DNA of 64,000 nt from Perilla frutescens. Lineage: Eukaryota; Streptophyta; Magnoliopsida; Lamiales; Lamiaceae. The stretch is from NCBI GenBank assembly GCA_026008535.1, contig BRKX01000007.1, forward strand, positions 57,525,001 through 57,589,000, in the 5' to 3' direction. Of the stretch, positions 10,406-23,400 are shown in pieces. Numbering within the stretch: position 1 is the stretch's first letter; each line of letters starts with the position of its first letter. The position numbers and the translations under genes are program-made. The notes under the pieces are model-generated. The model was given only the letters and a program-made list of their open reading frames with translations, was not told the DNA's origin and made no database searches.

Positions 10406-13400
10406 CATTACTGTCAGGAGCCTGGACATATCAAACCACATTGCTTCAAGTTTCACGATGATGTTGCAACTGAAAGAACAACATCAGGGATCACATCTAG
10501 GAACAAGAATCCGAAGAAGTCCAAAAAGATGAAGGTTACATTCAATGTTGTGTACACATCACTGAAGGCTAACATTACCGGAACACGGTACTTCGACAGT
10601 GGATGTTCTTGACACATGACATGCAATAAGGAGTTTCTTGAAGAATATACCACTACAAACAAAGGCAAAGTTGGTTATGGAGGAGGAGCTCAAGGAAACA
10701 TTATTGGAAAAGGTACATTAAATGTCAAACATTTTCCTAAACTTCAGAATGTCCTACATGTTGAAGGATTGAAGGCCAATTTGATTAGTATTAGTCAGCT
10801 TTGTGATGATGGTATGCATGTCAAGTTTGACAAAAATACTTGTGAAGTGTTTCACAAACACGACAAATGCATAATGTTTGGGAGCTGTGCATCTGACAAT
10901 TGCTACCATGCTGACAAAGATGAAACCCGCAACATGACTGTGAATGAAGAAACAAAGTTGATTCATCAAAAACTCGATTATGTGAGCATGGTAAATTTGA
11001 AAAAGTTGATTGTGTCTAATGTTGTTCGTGGCCCACCAAAACTAAATGTTGATCACGATGTTGTATATGGTGCCTGCCAAAAGGGAAAACAAACCAGAAT
11101 CCCTCACAAAAGCCTGGGTGGTTGTCAAATAACAAGATGTTTTCAACTCTTAAACATGGACATCATGGGACCAGTAGATACAAAAAGTATGAGTGGTAAG
11201 AGTTTCATCCTTGTCATTGTTGATAATTACTCAAGGTATACTTGGGTTGAATTTCTACAAGAAAAATCTGAAAGTCTTCAAAACATTCTGCCGCACAATG
11301 TGTCTGCAATTTGACACTAACATTGCATGCGTAAGAACAGATCATGGAAGAGAATTTGAGAATACTGCATTCGATGACTTTTGTGAACGAAAAGCAATAC
11401 TCCATAAGTATTCAGCTCCTAAAACTCCAGAACAAAATGGAGTAGTGGAGAGAAAGAATCGAACACTGTAGGAAATGTCATGTGCAATGTTACAGGCTAA
11501 AGGGCTTTCAAAGAAGCTGTGGGCTGAAGCTGTTAACACAGCATGTCATATTGGAAATAGAGTCTACCTTCGACCAGGAAGAAAGGAGATTCCTTATGAG
11601 CTTCTAAGAGAAAGAAAGCCAAATCTCAAATATTTTCATGTGTTTCAATGTGTCTGCTACATTCTGAACGACAGAGACTATATTGGAAAGTTTGACTCCA
11701 AGAGTGACAAAGGATTATTCTTGGGATATGCTCAAAACAGCAGAGCATATCGTGTTCTTCACCTAAGAACTAAAGTTGTGCAAGAATCTGTCAATGTTGT
11801 ATTTGATGATCTTGCAGGCCTGGCAACTAGATCTGAGGAAGATGATGTGTCATTTCTTCTCCATGAGCCACACATTGCTACTAAGGAGTCTAGTGGAACT
11901 GACAAAAGTCCTATGAGATGTCCTGATGTCAAATCCAATGCTTCCCCTCCCTCAGCAAAAGGATCAATATCACCTCAAACACCAGACTCAGACTCCTCCT
12001 CTGAAAGCAATGATGACCAACTTCCACTGGCTCAGTATGAACCAAGACATGATTTTCCAAGGAGAATCAAAAGAGATCACCCAAATTCCCAAATCATCGG
12101 TGATGGATCTCAAGGAGTCAAAACCAGAACAAAGAGCTCAGTCGATGTTACTGAATTGGTCAAACAGGTTTGCATGTCATCAGTTATTTACCTTGTGTCC
12201 ATTTCATGCTCTCTATCTAGTGTTGAACCTAAAAATGTCAAAGAAGCATTAAAAGATGAATTCTGGGTAGATGCAATGCATGATGAGCTGATTCAGTTTG
12301 TTCAAAATAATGTGTGGGAATTGGTTCCAAGGCCTGAAAATAAAAATGTAATTGGAACTAAATGAATTTTTAAGAACAAGACTGATGAGTCTAGGAATGT
12401 GCTTAGAAACAAAGCTAGGCTATTGGCACAAGGTTATACACAAGTAGAAAGAATAGACTATGATGAAACATTCGCTCCTGTTGCTAGAATAGAGTCTATC
12501 TGTCTCCTACTTGCTATTGCTTGCCACATTGGGTTTACATTGCATCAAATGGATGTTAAAAGCACCTTTCTGAATGGCACTTGGAATGAGGAAGCCTATG
12601 TTGAGCAACCAAAAGTCTTTGAATGTCATGAAAAATCAAACCATGTCCTGAAACTACACAAGGTTTTGTATGGGCTTAAACAAGCTCCTAGAGCTTGGTA
12701 TGCTCGCCTTACGGAGTTTTTAATTGACTTTGGCTTTTCAAGAGGCGTGGTTGATAAAACATTGTTTATCAAAAGGATTCACAAACACATCACTGTTGCA
12801 CAAATCTATGTGAGTTTGTTGATGCAATGTGCAGTACATTTGAGATGAGCATGGTCAGTGAATTGGCCTACTTTCTTGGTCTCCAAATCAAGCAAGATAA
12901 AGATGGGATTTTTATATCCCAAAGCAAGTATGCTAAAAATCTGATCAAGCGCTTCGGACTTGAAACTGCAAAGCCTATGAAGACACCAATGGGATCCTCT
13001 GAAAAACTTAGCAAAGATGATGGTAGAGTCAATGTTGACCCAAAAATGTATAGAGGAATGATTGGAAGCTTGTTCTACTTGACTGCCAGCAGACTTGATA
13101 TCATCTTCAGTATTGGAGTATATGCTAGATACCAAGCTCAACCCAAGGAGTCTCACCTGAAAGCTGTCAAAAGAATAATTCGATATGTTGCTGGTACAGT
13201 CGACTTTAGAATTAGGTATTGTAAAGATACAAACACCAGTCTTATTGGATAAAGTGATTCAGACTGGGCAGGTGATGCTGATGATAAGAAGAGCACAAGT
13301 GGTGGTTGCTTCTTTTTGGGGAGTAATATGATTTCTTGGTCAAGCAAGAAATAAAATTGCATCTCCTTGTCAACAGCTGAATCCGAATACGTTGCAGCTG

Positions 13401-13690
13401 CTAGTTGTTGTGTTCAGTTGGTGTGGTTGAACCAAATGATAAAGGACTATGGCACGACAAGCTCATCACTTACCTTGCTATGTGATAATGCCAATGTTAT
13501 TGAAATTTCTAAGAATTCTGTTCAACATTCACGCACTAAGCACATCGATATTCGTCATCACTTTATCAGAGACTTGGTGGAAAAGGAGATCATAAACATC
13601 AAGTATATATCCACTGAAAATCAAACAGCGGATATTTTAACCAAGCTCCTTGATTTCGTGAGATTTTCTGCTTTGAGAAAGTCTCTTTGA
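10406..13690 (+). pseudogene. pol: Copia pol (end of Gag, protease, integrase, RT, RNase H), decayed
   Basis: The remains start at the Gag knuckle (HYCQEPGHIKPHC), cut by the Athila element. Protease follows (FDSGCS), then stop 10610-10612 (TGA at an expected Arg codon), GAG-pre-integrase, and the integrase core (LNMDIMGP, TDHGREFEN, PEQNGVVERKNRTL). The integrase has a frameshift near 11270-11310 and TAG at 11469-11471. RT has TGA at 12363-12365, then VARIESICLLLAIA and LYGLKQAPRAWY. At about 12810 a deletion removes the catalytic YVDD region and shifts frame. RNase H keeps SDWAGDADDKKSTSGG, AESEYVAA and HIDIRHH, but has stops at 13250 and 13352. It cannot encode a working enzyme set. Identity is clear from motif order. 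Confidence 0.88.
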
Positions 13691-14251
13691 ATGTTCTCTG
13701 TTTAATCAGATCTTTTTGTTTGCTGATGTTGAACTCGATGTGAGTATGTTTTTGTCAAGATCAGTTGTCTATCTTATTTGTTTTTATCCTTTTCTTTTTA
13801 GTAAAGTTCAAGGTTTATTTAATAAAATTATGGTTGATCTGCTCGAAATTTAACAAAATCAGCTACTTGAAATTATAAATCTATGTTTGTGAATGAAATG
13901 CCCTTGACCTTAAAAAGGTAAACTATAAATTTTTTTTGGTCTATTTCATTCATTGATTGTAAAAGTTATATCTGATGTTGTGTGCAAGATTGCAGAGAAA
14001 CCATATTCATCAGAAAGTATTTGCCTAGAATTATATTTTTTTGTGTGTGGTTTCTATCTTTTTATTCTTTTATATATAAAAAAAAACAGAAACTATTTTG
14101 GGGCCCATAAAGATTCACTTTTTGAATTTTTGTGATAAATACATGTTTTGATATGGTGTATCCCTATCCACTAATTCTGTTTTATTTAAATATTTTCTTT
14201 GATAAGGAAAATAGAAAGGGTGGGTGATGTGACAGGAGGTTATTCCGATTT
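13691..14251 (+). other. Noncoding spacer between copia pol and env-like ORF
   Basis: A/T-rich DNA without a convincing gene. The polyprotein ends at 13690 and the env-like frame opens near 14252. A CT dinucleotide run (14299-14320) lies just inside the next ORF. Confidence 0.5.
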
Positions 14252-16242
14252 TTGAGGGTGAGAGTTATATCAACTCATTTTTGGATATATTTTTTATTAC
14301 TCTCACTCTCTCTCTCTCTCGAAGCCTCTTCGTCTCCCACTCTTGGTTTCTCGTTTCTTCAAGCTTTTTGCAGAATATCAATAGCGGAACCTAAGGATCT
14401 CTCTTCCATGTTCGAGATGATGAAACAAATGTTCGAGAAGACTATGGGCATTCCATCCTCTATCTCTGGTCCTGCTAAAACATCCGCTATCACTCCCTCC
14501 GCCACATCAACTCCTGCAGTCACTGCAACAGCCGAACTCACTCCAAAAGGACCTAAATCGGAGTTCGACAAACCCTCATCTCCTCCAATAGAACATGTAG
14601 ACACTGCCATGGATGAAGCCGAAGCTCCTGTCTCTACTCTGGTGCTAAACCCTACTCTGCTCCAGCAAGTCAGTCTAGGTGAAGAAGAAAACCCTATTGA
14701 TCCAGATCTAGGGTTACACACTAGAGCTTTAGCTGAGAAAAAAAAAAGTTACCCTACCCTCAAGTCTGAACGACTTCACTCAAGGAAGAGGGCGGTGAGG
14801 GTTCAAGCAAAAAGGCAAGGAGAACTCTGAAGATGGAGGAGAAACCTGAAAGATCCCTGAAGGATGAGTCCAATGATGAAGAGAATCCCCCTGACACCTC
14901 TCTCGATAATGTTGTTGGTGATGTGGAAGTCAATGTTGTATAGCAAGAGAAGCTTATCCCTTCAATTCCAGAAGTCAATGTTCCTGAAAAGCCAGCATCT
15001 TCACAGGAGATGGTCTCTTCTGGCACAGCCAAGGAGATAGTCTCTCCATCTCCCACTCATTCAACCGATGTTAAAGATGATGTTGATTCTGCTGACTCTG
15101 AACCCATATATCCCCCAGGTTCCCCTCATGATGTGTCTTCTGCATTCAGTAAGACATTCTACTCTCAGCATGTTAAAACACTTCATAAAACTATTATTTT
15201 TCACCCTATGCGAGTCGAAAAACAAATTGATGTGCTTAGTTTTAAGAAGTATGGAATGAATGTTTTCTTGAAAAAGAGGGGTCTCTGGAAATCTGTCACT
15301 ACTTTGTCTTCTTTTGAGTCTGATGTTATTGCTGAGTTTTATGCAAATGTGTCTCCTGAGATGTGTGATAAGTCTAAGAGCAAATTTGGGGAGGTTTATC
15401 TGCGAGACAAAATCTATGCTTTTAACCCCAAGCTGATCAACAATTTTTTGGGTTTGGGTAATGATTCTGATGTTATTAGCCTAGATTTAATTGATGATGT
15501 TGTAGGAACTGTTACTGGTGGTTTCGTGACTAAGTGGACCAACAAACTTTCCACTTCTAAGCTCACATTTTTCTACTCTATTTTACACAAATTGATTGTG
15601 TGTAATTGGTTGCCCACCACCAACACTTCAGTCCTCACTATTGATCAAGCCATCTTTCTCTTTAAACTTGGCACAAAAATCCCCTTCAATCTCGGAGACT
15701 ACATTTTTGATTGCATGATGAAGTCGGCTGCAAAGACAAACACCACCAGTATTTTACCATTTCCCTGCCTAATCTATGCCATCCTAGTTGACCAAGGTGT
15801 GAACCCAAATAAGAAAAAGATAGTTACTAAAACTGCAACTATCTCTATCATCAAGCCTAAAGTCAATGAAGATCGTGTGATCAATCTCCCTTATACCTTC
15901 GGTCGAAGTTCAACAGCTGCATCAAGGGATCTTGGGCAGGATGTTGCTGAAGATTGTGCACTCTCTCCTCCTATTTCAGGAAGTGATATAGTAAGTGCAT
16001 CCTCGCACTTGACGATAATTTCTGTGTAGTTGTTAAATTCTTATATATCACAGATAGATTCATTGATTCATCAAAGCACAGTGCTCACCAATGCAATGGT
16101 TGAGCTTCATCAAGCACTTCGGGGAACTCTTTCTATACAAAAAGGGGGAGTAGATGTCCCTGCTACTACTGGTGATAATTGTGCTGAAGGGGAGAAGGCT
16201 GGAAAGTTCGTGGCTAAGGCAAAGGGGAAGAAGAAAATATGA
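14252..16242 (+). pseudogene. SIRE env-like ORF, broken
   Basis: The third gene of SIRE elements lies after pol; its function is unproven. It begins as an open frame at 14252-14830 with Ser/Thr/Pro-rich low-complexity sequence, shifts frame after 14830, has TAG near 14941, and reopens at 15010-16029. That part has a segment of the putative plant transposon protein type (KFGEVYLRDKIYAFNP, FLGLGNDSD, LPFPCLIYAILVDQGV). TAG at 16027-16029 separates a final 70-codon piece (16030-16242, ending KAKGKKKI). The same domain type appears in the unrelated Athila ORF at 1164-2948. Confidence 0.75.
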
Positions 16243-16827
16243 TATTTTTTTTATCAAAAACAATTTTATTTCAGGTTTATGTATTGTGCTGGACACAATC
16301 TTATTTTTGATGTGTTTATATCCTTGTTTATTTTTGTTTGTGTGTTGGACACATATTTTTTGTTTTATGATGTTTTGTTGGCTATCCATGGTTGGATATT
16401 CTTGGATATTTATGTTTTAATCATCACCATGGTTTGATGATTTTGCTATATAAATTCGGTTCGCATATTTTGTTATGTGATGTTTTTGCTGAGAATGATC
16501 TCAACATTGTGATTGTTTTCACATGTTTTAAGATATGTGTTGTTTGCTATGTTGAGATTGTTCTCAACATTATATTTCTGTATAGGGGATAATTACCCAC
16601 CTATTTTTTCTATACAAGGGTAAATACCCAATATGTTGTATATTATTGTATAGAGGATTATACCCACTAACATTGTATATTTTTTACAGATAATAACTTA
16701 AGGGGGGGCAGACCTTAAGGGGGAGTTTTTGAACTCCAATATTTTTTATAGTATTCCGCTGCGGCTCTAATCATATATACATTGAGCTTTATGTTTTGTG
16801 CAGAAAGGATAAGCTTAAGGGGGAGAT
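16243..16827 (+). other. 3' noncoding region of the SIRE element with polypurine tracts
   Basis: T-rich spacer after the env-like ORF. It holds purine runs near 16701-16708, 16719-16725 and finally 16817-16827 (AAGGGGGAGAT), the last directly abutting the 3' LTR and the likely plus-strand primer. Confidence 0.7.
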
Positions 16828-17884
16828 TGTTGAGTATGACGTGTTCCAGATGATGTTATCACTTCGTTTGATAACATCGCAATCAATGTCGCATCTAATG
16901 TTGTTCCGTCATTCTCGTCACACCAAGCATAACAATCGGAACATTAATCTTATCATTTCCTAGTATTTTGGATTAATTTATTTTAAATTAATCTGAATTA
17001 ATTTTGATTTCTGTCACATATCATTTTCCATATTTCTAGGGATTTATTAGATATTTTATTTTGAATTAAAACGTGGATAATGTTTGATTTTTACTTGGTC
17101 AAAATCTGTTCTGGATTTCATGGGGACGTGATGTTCCCACTCCTTCTTGGACACTAAATGTTGCAGGAGATCGTGGGTCACTGGAGTAACCACTACTATT
17201 GCACGATGTTGAAGAACGTGTGCCACGCAATGCAGCAGACAGTTATCTCAAGTCCACTTCAGCAATAGGTAGTGGAAGGCGGTTCATTCAAGTCTAAGTC
17301 ATCTAGGATCGTGAGGCAACTGCCAAGACAAGATGGAGGAAGTATTTAAGGTCTCCTTAGACCTTAAAATCATTTATGCAAGCAGGTTATCACCGTGGTT
17401 TGTGAGAAGCTCTGAATCTTGCATCTAGTGTCATCTCTGAAATTCAAGACATCTTCCTCGACATCTGCCTAGCGTCCCAATCAGCTAGAGACTTTCATTC
17501 TAGTTATGTGTGTAGGTTAGGTAGTCAATGTTGAGAAGTCTAGGATTTAGAGTAACTGATTGTAATCTATCTATGTGTTTAGATAGGTTTATTTTTGAGT
17601 GATTATTCGAGTGAGTGAAGCTAGGATAGTCCTCGGTATGTTTTATGCTGTGTTGTTAAGGGAGTGAACCGAGACAACATCTGTATTGTTTTTGTTTATC
17701 ACTTATGATAGTGAATTTCTCCTTGAGGCAATCATACACCGTAAGGAGTGTGATTTATAATTTATTTTTTGCAAAGTTCTATTTACGTTTCCGCTGCATG
17801 TTGAAGGCAATGTAGTAACACTAGCTTCAACATTTCATTTAACTTTGCAATTTACATCCGTAATTCACATTGTTTCAGGCAACA
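16828..17884 (+). repeat. 3' LTR of the SIRE copia element
   Basis: About 1057 bp from TGTTGAGTATGAC to ...GGCAACA, with matching terminal inverted repeats TGTTG/CAACA. A TATTTAAGG TATA-like box lies near 17342. The right end was chosen from the CAACA terminus and the change to CRM LTR sequence just after. The other LTR is not in the window to confirm this. Confidence 0.75.
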
Positions 17885-18536
17885 AATTCTAACAATATGT
17901 ATGATATATGGAGTGTGTTTAAAGGTGAAGAAGGGCTAGAGTAGATAGGGTATGATAGGGAAAAATATGAACTTACGATACAAGTGCTTAACTCGGTGCG
18001 AATAGCATATATGATTGAAAATGTCGGAAACAGCTTGGAAACATGATGAACTCGACTGGATCTTGATAGATGATGATGATATGGATGTAAGATGATTGAT
18101 GATTGTTGTTGAAGGTGAACAGCGACAATGATTGGTAGAATGAGACGATAACACAGCTGCAAACCCTGTGAAGATTACCTCACGAAACGTACAACAATCG
18201 GTTGTCTTCTCGATAGCAATCTAATCCTATTCCTATAAGTGAAATAGAACGAGACCTTGAATAAAACTTGGAAGTTTCTAGGCTTTCAAGAGTGTAAGTT
18301 TTCGACTAAAAACTAACAAAAGAGTTTGGGTTGAGACACAATTGAGTAGCAAAGGCTTAATTCTCCAAATAATGTCTAAATAATAATGTTACATGGATGT
18401 CCTATTTATAGGACTAATTATGCACGAAAATAATAAAGAAAACTACCTAAAGTAGACTAGAAAATCTACCTTAATTATAATTCTAACTAAAAAAGAAGTT
18501 TCCATAATTAAAACTCTAATTACCTAACTAAAAAAA
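17885..18536 (-). repeat. CRM-type LTR D, left (U5-side) fragment
   Basis: Similar in layout to the other minus-strand CRM LTRs here: GAACTTACG (donor-like GTAAGT in sense), a CCTATTTATA box at 18401-18410 and lost terminal TGATAC. It is cut on the left by the SIRE LTR and on the right by plus LTR E. It continues at 19458-19847. Confidence 0.65.
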
Positions 18537-19457
18537 TGATGAGACCATGACAAGCATCAAATCAGTCCATCCAAAGCTGCCATTAAAGGATTTGAAGATT
18601 GTCATGTGTTCAAAACTAAAGATTGGAGATCAAGATTTGAAGAGTAATACATGACGATGATGATCACATCAAGTTGAACGTGCATGGCCGAATTCGCGTT
18701 CAAATTGCATGCACAGAGTTTTCGGTCTTATTGATTTTATTTAGACTATAGTATTTATTTATTTTAGATCAGATTTTATCTATTTTATTTATGTAATTTT
18801 CGTGCATATTTAATTAGGTGTGACTAGAATTTTTTTTTAAGGTAATTTCCTACCTTGTATAGAATTCTAGTTTAGACAGTTCTTTTAGTCCAATTTGGAC
18901 AAGCTTTTTTATTATTTTTAGAGTTAATTTTCGTGCCCCTCTTATGTATAAATAAGGGATCCATGTATTTTATTTTCTTTAGACATTGCATAAAATAAAG
19001 AGTTATTTTCTCAATTCTCTCACGATCCTTAGGTTGATCAAACAAACACTTTTGTTGCTTTAGTTCAAAAACATCATTCTTAAAGCTAGAAACTTTAGGT
19101 CTTATATCAAGGGAACTTCTTAATCCACATCGAGGGATTATTGGGAACTCGCTATCGAAGAACAACATGAAGATTCATTTTCATTGTACAAGATACAACG
19201 TGGATTAATTAGGTTGCAATTCATCCTACCTTCATCGTCGCCAATCCGCCAATCACCAACATCCAAGACTCATTGCCGTTCGTCTCACCATCAATCATCA
19301 TTCGTCCAAGTAATAATTTCGTAAGTCTTCTGCTATAATTCGAGTCATATTTTCAGTTCCCGGTATTAGTTTTGAACCCTTACACCGTCGTCGTGAGTTC
19401 GTTTCTGTTGTTTGCATCTTCTATTATTCTTTCATGTTATCGAGCATGATGGAATCA
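18537..19457 (+). repeat. Solo-like CRM LTR E inside LTR D
   Basis: Starts TGATGAGACCATGACAAGC, closely like LTR J (52113). It carries GATTGGAGATCAAGATTTGAAG near 18623 and a TATAAATAAGGG box, and ends near GGAATCA. The right edge is approximate; A-rich flanks make the target duplication unclear. No internal region accompanies it. Confidence 0.6.
18947..18958 (+). promoter_or_regulatory. TATA box of LTR E
   Basis: TATAAATAAGGG followed by ATCCATG, the arrangement shared by the CRM LTR promoters of this window. Confidence 0.5.
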
Positions 19458-19847
19458 CATTAAAAATACCCTTCTAGAAATTCCCTAAATAAAAAAATGA
19501 AAATAAATAAAATAAACTAAACTAATGGATAAATAAACCCAACACTATTGGGCCTTCTAATTAGACTTTAAATCAACGAACATGTGCTGAATTATTTCAA
19601 TCTTAATGGGCTGCCAACATGCTCGAATAAATCCATGCACGTGTGTTCTTTAAACCTCGATTTTCAATTTTTAATTTTTAATAAAGTAACAATCTTGGGG
19701 CTGCTCTCAACTCCTTCTTCATCTTCAAACTTCTTACGAACAAATACTTGGAAATATCCTTGCAATTGTTTCGCTCGAAGTCATGCAATTGGATCTCGTA
19801 ATTCCAGCTCCGGGTTTGGTTCTTCAAGGCTTGTCATGGACTCATCA
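19458..19847 (-). repeat. CRM-type LTR D, right (U3-side) fragment
   Basis: Ends ...GTCATGGACTCATCA, so in sense it starts TGATGAGTCCATGAC. It contains the coding-type tail sequence seen in other CRM LTRs (AGCTCCGG..TTCTTCAAGGC on the plus strand). It is the outer end of LTR D interrupted by E, and it abuts a copia gag scrap. Confidence 0.65.
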
Positions 19848-20460
19848 GTAAGATTATCCAAGATTTTGGATTTCATCTCACAGTTAGGGTAATTCCTTCC
19901 CAGATTGTTTATCTAGATAATGATGCCTAGAAATCTTGTTTCAATGCTTGAGATGGTTTCTTCTGGCTGTATCTTGAAGGATTCGTATCTAACAACTTCC
20001 AGTTGGAACTTGTTCCCTTTGATGGCTTCAAACTCCTTGCACAAATCTGCTAGCAAGTCCCATATCTCCTTGGCAGTTTGCCAGTTCTTTGTATCCTTCA
20101 TTCGGTCCTTATTTAGAGTTTGGAATAGTGCATCTTGAGCTACAAACTTTAAGTTCTTCAACATTTTCTCTTCGCTTGTGAGAAGATGGGTTGGCTTCGG
20201 GATCCTTGCTGGTTGATTGACATCAACTATGAGGGCTTCATTGTCCATCATGATAGTGATTGGACCATCTTCTGTAGAAGGAATACAGATTCTATTTTTC
20301 TGTCTGCCGTCGTTTGGGGACCATAACCCTAACTTATAATAATAAGTTATCTGGGATTTGCAATTCGGTCCCTCAACAAATTGCAAATCTATTAATGGTA
20401 TCTACACAATAATATTCCATGACAATATTAATACCCCTTTAATCCATAATTATAACCTTA
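19848..20460 (-). pseudogene. gag: Copia gag fragment
   Basis: The minus frame over 19913-20386 carries the Gag pattern of Ty1/copia elements (UBN2 type): NWQTAKEIWDLLADLC, then RYESFKIQPEETISSIETRF. Further Gag-like sequence follows in another frame to the LTR D edge. It is the opposite strand to the SIRE pol at 10-14 kb and probably a different copy. Both ends are cut, by LTR D on one side and by truncated CRM element A near 20461 on the other. Confidence 0.65.
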
Positions 20461-23400
20461 ACAAAGAACAAGTTGGCAACATGTATAGCATCATCAGTTT
20501 TCCTACATGCAATGAAATGAGCCATTTTGGAAAACCGATCAACTACAACAAACACAGAATCCTTACCCGACCTAGACCTAGGTAATCCTAAGATGAAATC
20601 CATAGAAATATCAATCCAAGGAGAAGAAGGGGCGGGTAGGGGCGAGTAAAGTCCGAATGGGTGTGAAGTGGATTTGGATTGACGACAAGTAATGCAACGA
20701 CTACACACATTCTCTACATCCTTACGCATATGCGGCCAAAAGAAGTGTTCATGCAGCAAGTTCAATGTCTTATGCACACCAAAGTGACCCATTAAACCTC
20801 CTGCATGTGATTCTAACACTAATAACTCACGCATAGAACAAGTAGGGATGCATAATTTCGACTCTTTGAACAAGAAACCATCATGCACATAATAACCATC
20901 AAATGACCTAGATTTCGAGCTACATGAAGCATATATGGGGCTGAAATAGGCGTCCTCAACATATAAAGCTTTAATAGACTCAAAACCAAGCATCTTAGCA
21001 TGCATTAAGTTCAAAAGAGCGTACCTTCTTGATAGGGCATCGGCGACCACGTTTTCCTCGCCTTTCTTGTACTTGATAACATACGGAAAGGATTCGATGA
21101 ACTCGACCCATCTCGCATGTCTCTTGTTCAGATTGTTTTGCCCTTTCAAGTGCTTCAAGCTTTCATGATCCGTGTGGATGACGAACTCTTTAGGCCAGAG
21201 ATAGTGCTGCCATGTATCCAACGCACGCTTCAAAGCGTAGAGCTCTTTATCGTACGTGGAGTACCTAAGGGAGGCGCCATTTAACTTCTCACTGAAGTAT
21301 GCCACGGGACGTTTTTCCTGCATCAAAACAGCACCAATACCTATCCCGGAGGCATCACATTCGATCTCAAAAGTTTTGGAAAAATCAGGTAAACACAAAA
21401 CAGGAGCAGAACATAACAATGACTTCAAAGTATTAAAAGCATGCTCTTGTTGTTTACCCCACTCAAATTTCCGATCCTTCTTACTTAGCTCAGTAAGAGG
21501 GGCGGCTATACTGGAGAAATCCCGTACAAAACGACGGTAAAACCCAGCTAGACCATGGAATGATCGAACCTCAGAGGCATTTTTCGGGGTTGGCCATTCC
21601 TCAATCGCTTTGATTTTGGAACGGTCTACCTCAATACCTCGTGAACTAACGACAAAGCCTAAAAACACGACTTCATCCATGCAAAAAGAACATTTAGACA
21701 AGTTTCCATACAACTTAGCATCACGCAGAAGACAGAAAACACGCCTAAGATGATCTAAGTGCGCCTGTGCATTGTGACTGTAAATCAAAATATCATCAAA
21801 GTAGACAACAACAAATTTACCAATCACATCACGCAAAACATGATTCATTAATCTCATAAACGTGCTCGGTGCATTAGTGAGACCAAAAGGCATAACTAAC
21901 CACTCATATAAACCATGCTTTGTTTTAAACGCAGTTTTCCATTCATCCCCTTCATGCATTCTAACTTGAAAATAACCAGATCTCAAATCTATCTTAGAAA
22001 ACACATGAGAACCACTTAATTCATCTAGCATATCATCAAGTCTAGGGATAGGAAATCTGTACTTAACTGTTATTTTGTTGATGGCGCGGCAATCCATGCA
22101 TATTCTCCATTCGTTGTTCTTCTTGGGCACTAGAATGACTGGAACTGCACAAGGGCTCATCGACTCTCGGATTTGCTTCTTCTCTAGCAACTCTTTAACT
22201 TGGCGATCGATCTCCTTCGTCTCTTCAGGGGACGTGCGGTACGCCGGTCGGTTGGGTAAGACTGCGCCGGGTACGAAGTCGATCTGGTGCTCGATCCCAC
22301 GAACTGGAGGTAATCCACTTGGAATATCATCCGGGAACACATCCGCGAACTCCTCCATAAGTGGCTGCACATCACAAGGTAAAGAAACACCATTAGTAGC
22401 ACTGTCCTTATAAGATAAAAGAACGAAAGGTAAACCTGCTTTTAGTGCTTTCTCTACGCCTTTAACTGAGATGAACAGGGATCGATTCTTCTCTTGACTT
22501 GGGACTGATCCGGTGGTTTTTCCACGAGCTAAGACATCATTAGGAGGTGTCTTAGGGGCTGCATTGGTCGAACTTGGTGTTGTGTTCGGCTGAGAGGTGG
22601 CGGCCGAACTGGTTTGGGCTGCGGCTGCGGCTTGTTTTGCCCGTTCTTGCTTGAACCTTTCTTGCATCCTTTCTTGATCCTCTGCAATGGCTTTAGGAGT
22701 GAGTGGCTTGAGTATAGTGGTGCGACCATCTCGAGTAATCGAGTAGGTGTTGGCTAAACCATCGTGAACTGCTTTTCTATCGAACTGCCACGGTCTTCCT
22801 AAAAGTATATGGGCTGCTTCCATGGGAATAACATCACAAAGAACAGTGTCAGAATAGCGACCTTTAGTAAAGGAAACGTGTACCTGACCTGTAACTCGAA
22901 TGGACCCGCGATCTGTGAGCCACTGCAACTTGTACGGTTTTGGATGCTTTGTTGTGGTGAGGGCGAGTTTATCAACGGCATACTGACTGATTGCGTTGAT
23001 TACACTCCCACTGTCGATGATCATGGCACAAGTCTGATCTTTGATGGCAACTCGAGTGTAGAAGATGTTCTCTCTTTGCGATTGCTCTTCGTCTTCACGG
23101 TTGATGTTCAGACTGCGAATAGAAACCAAGCTGACATGAGGTAGCTCGACTTCTTCGTCATCTGGCTCGACTTCAGGGACCTTGACTGCTTCAGGGGTGG
23201 CGTCTTGGGTCTCCTCTTCATCTTCACTGGCTGATTCAAGTCCATTCTGTTCATTGAGGAACAGAACACGCCGGTTTGGACACTGGTTCTGAAAATGACC
23301 CCAACCTTGGCATTTATGACATTGGATGTCACGGGCTCGACTAGGGGCTGCATTTGGCGTTGGAGTGGACTGATTGGGCCGTTGGAAAGGTGGCCTAGGC

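Larger units (their letters stand above)
10406..17884 (+). mobile_element. SIRE/Maximus-type Ty1/copia retrotransposon, 5' part outside the window
   Basis: Plus-strand order is the end of Gag (zinc knuckle), protease, integrase, RT, RNase H (copia order, integrase before RT), then an env-like ORF, a polypurine tract AAGGGGGAGAT and a 3' LTR starting TGTTGAG. A second long ORF after pol places it in the SIRE/Maximus lineage. Gag and the 5' LTR would be left of the Athila insertion. Many stops and frameshifts show it is an old copy. Its 3' end abuts a CRM LTR. Confidence 0.85.

Noticed and set aside
14252..14330. Signal peptide of a host secreted protein
   Set aside because: The hydrophobic start derives from a CT repeat and belongs to the broken SIRE env-like ORF.
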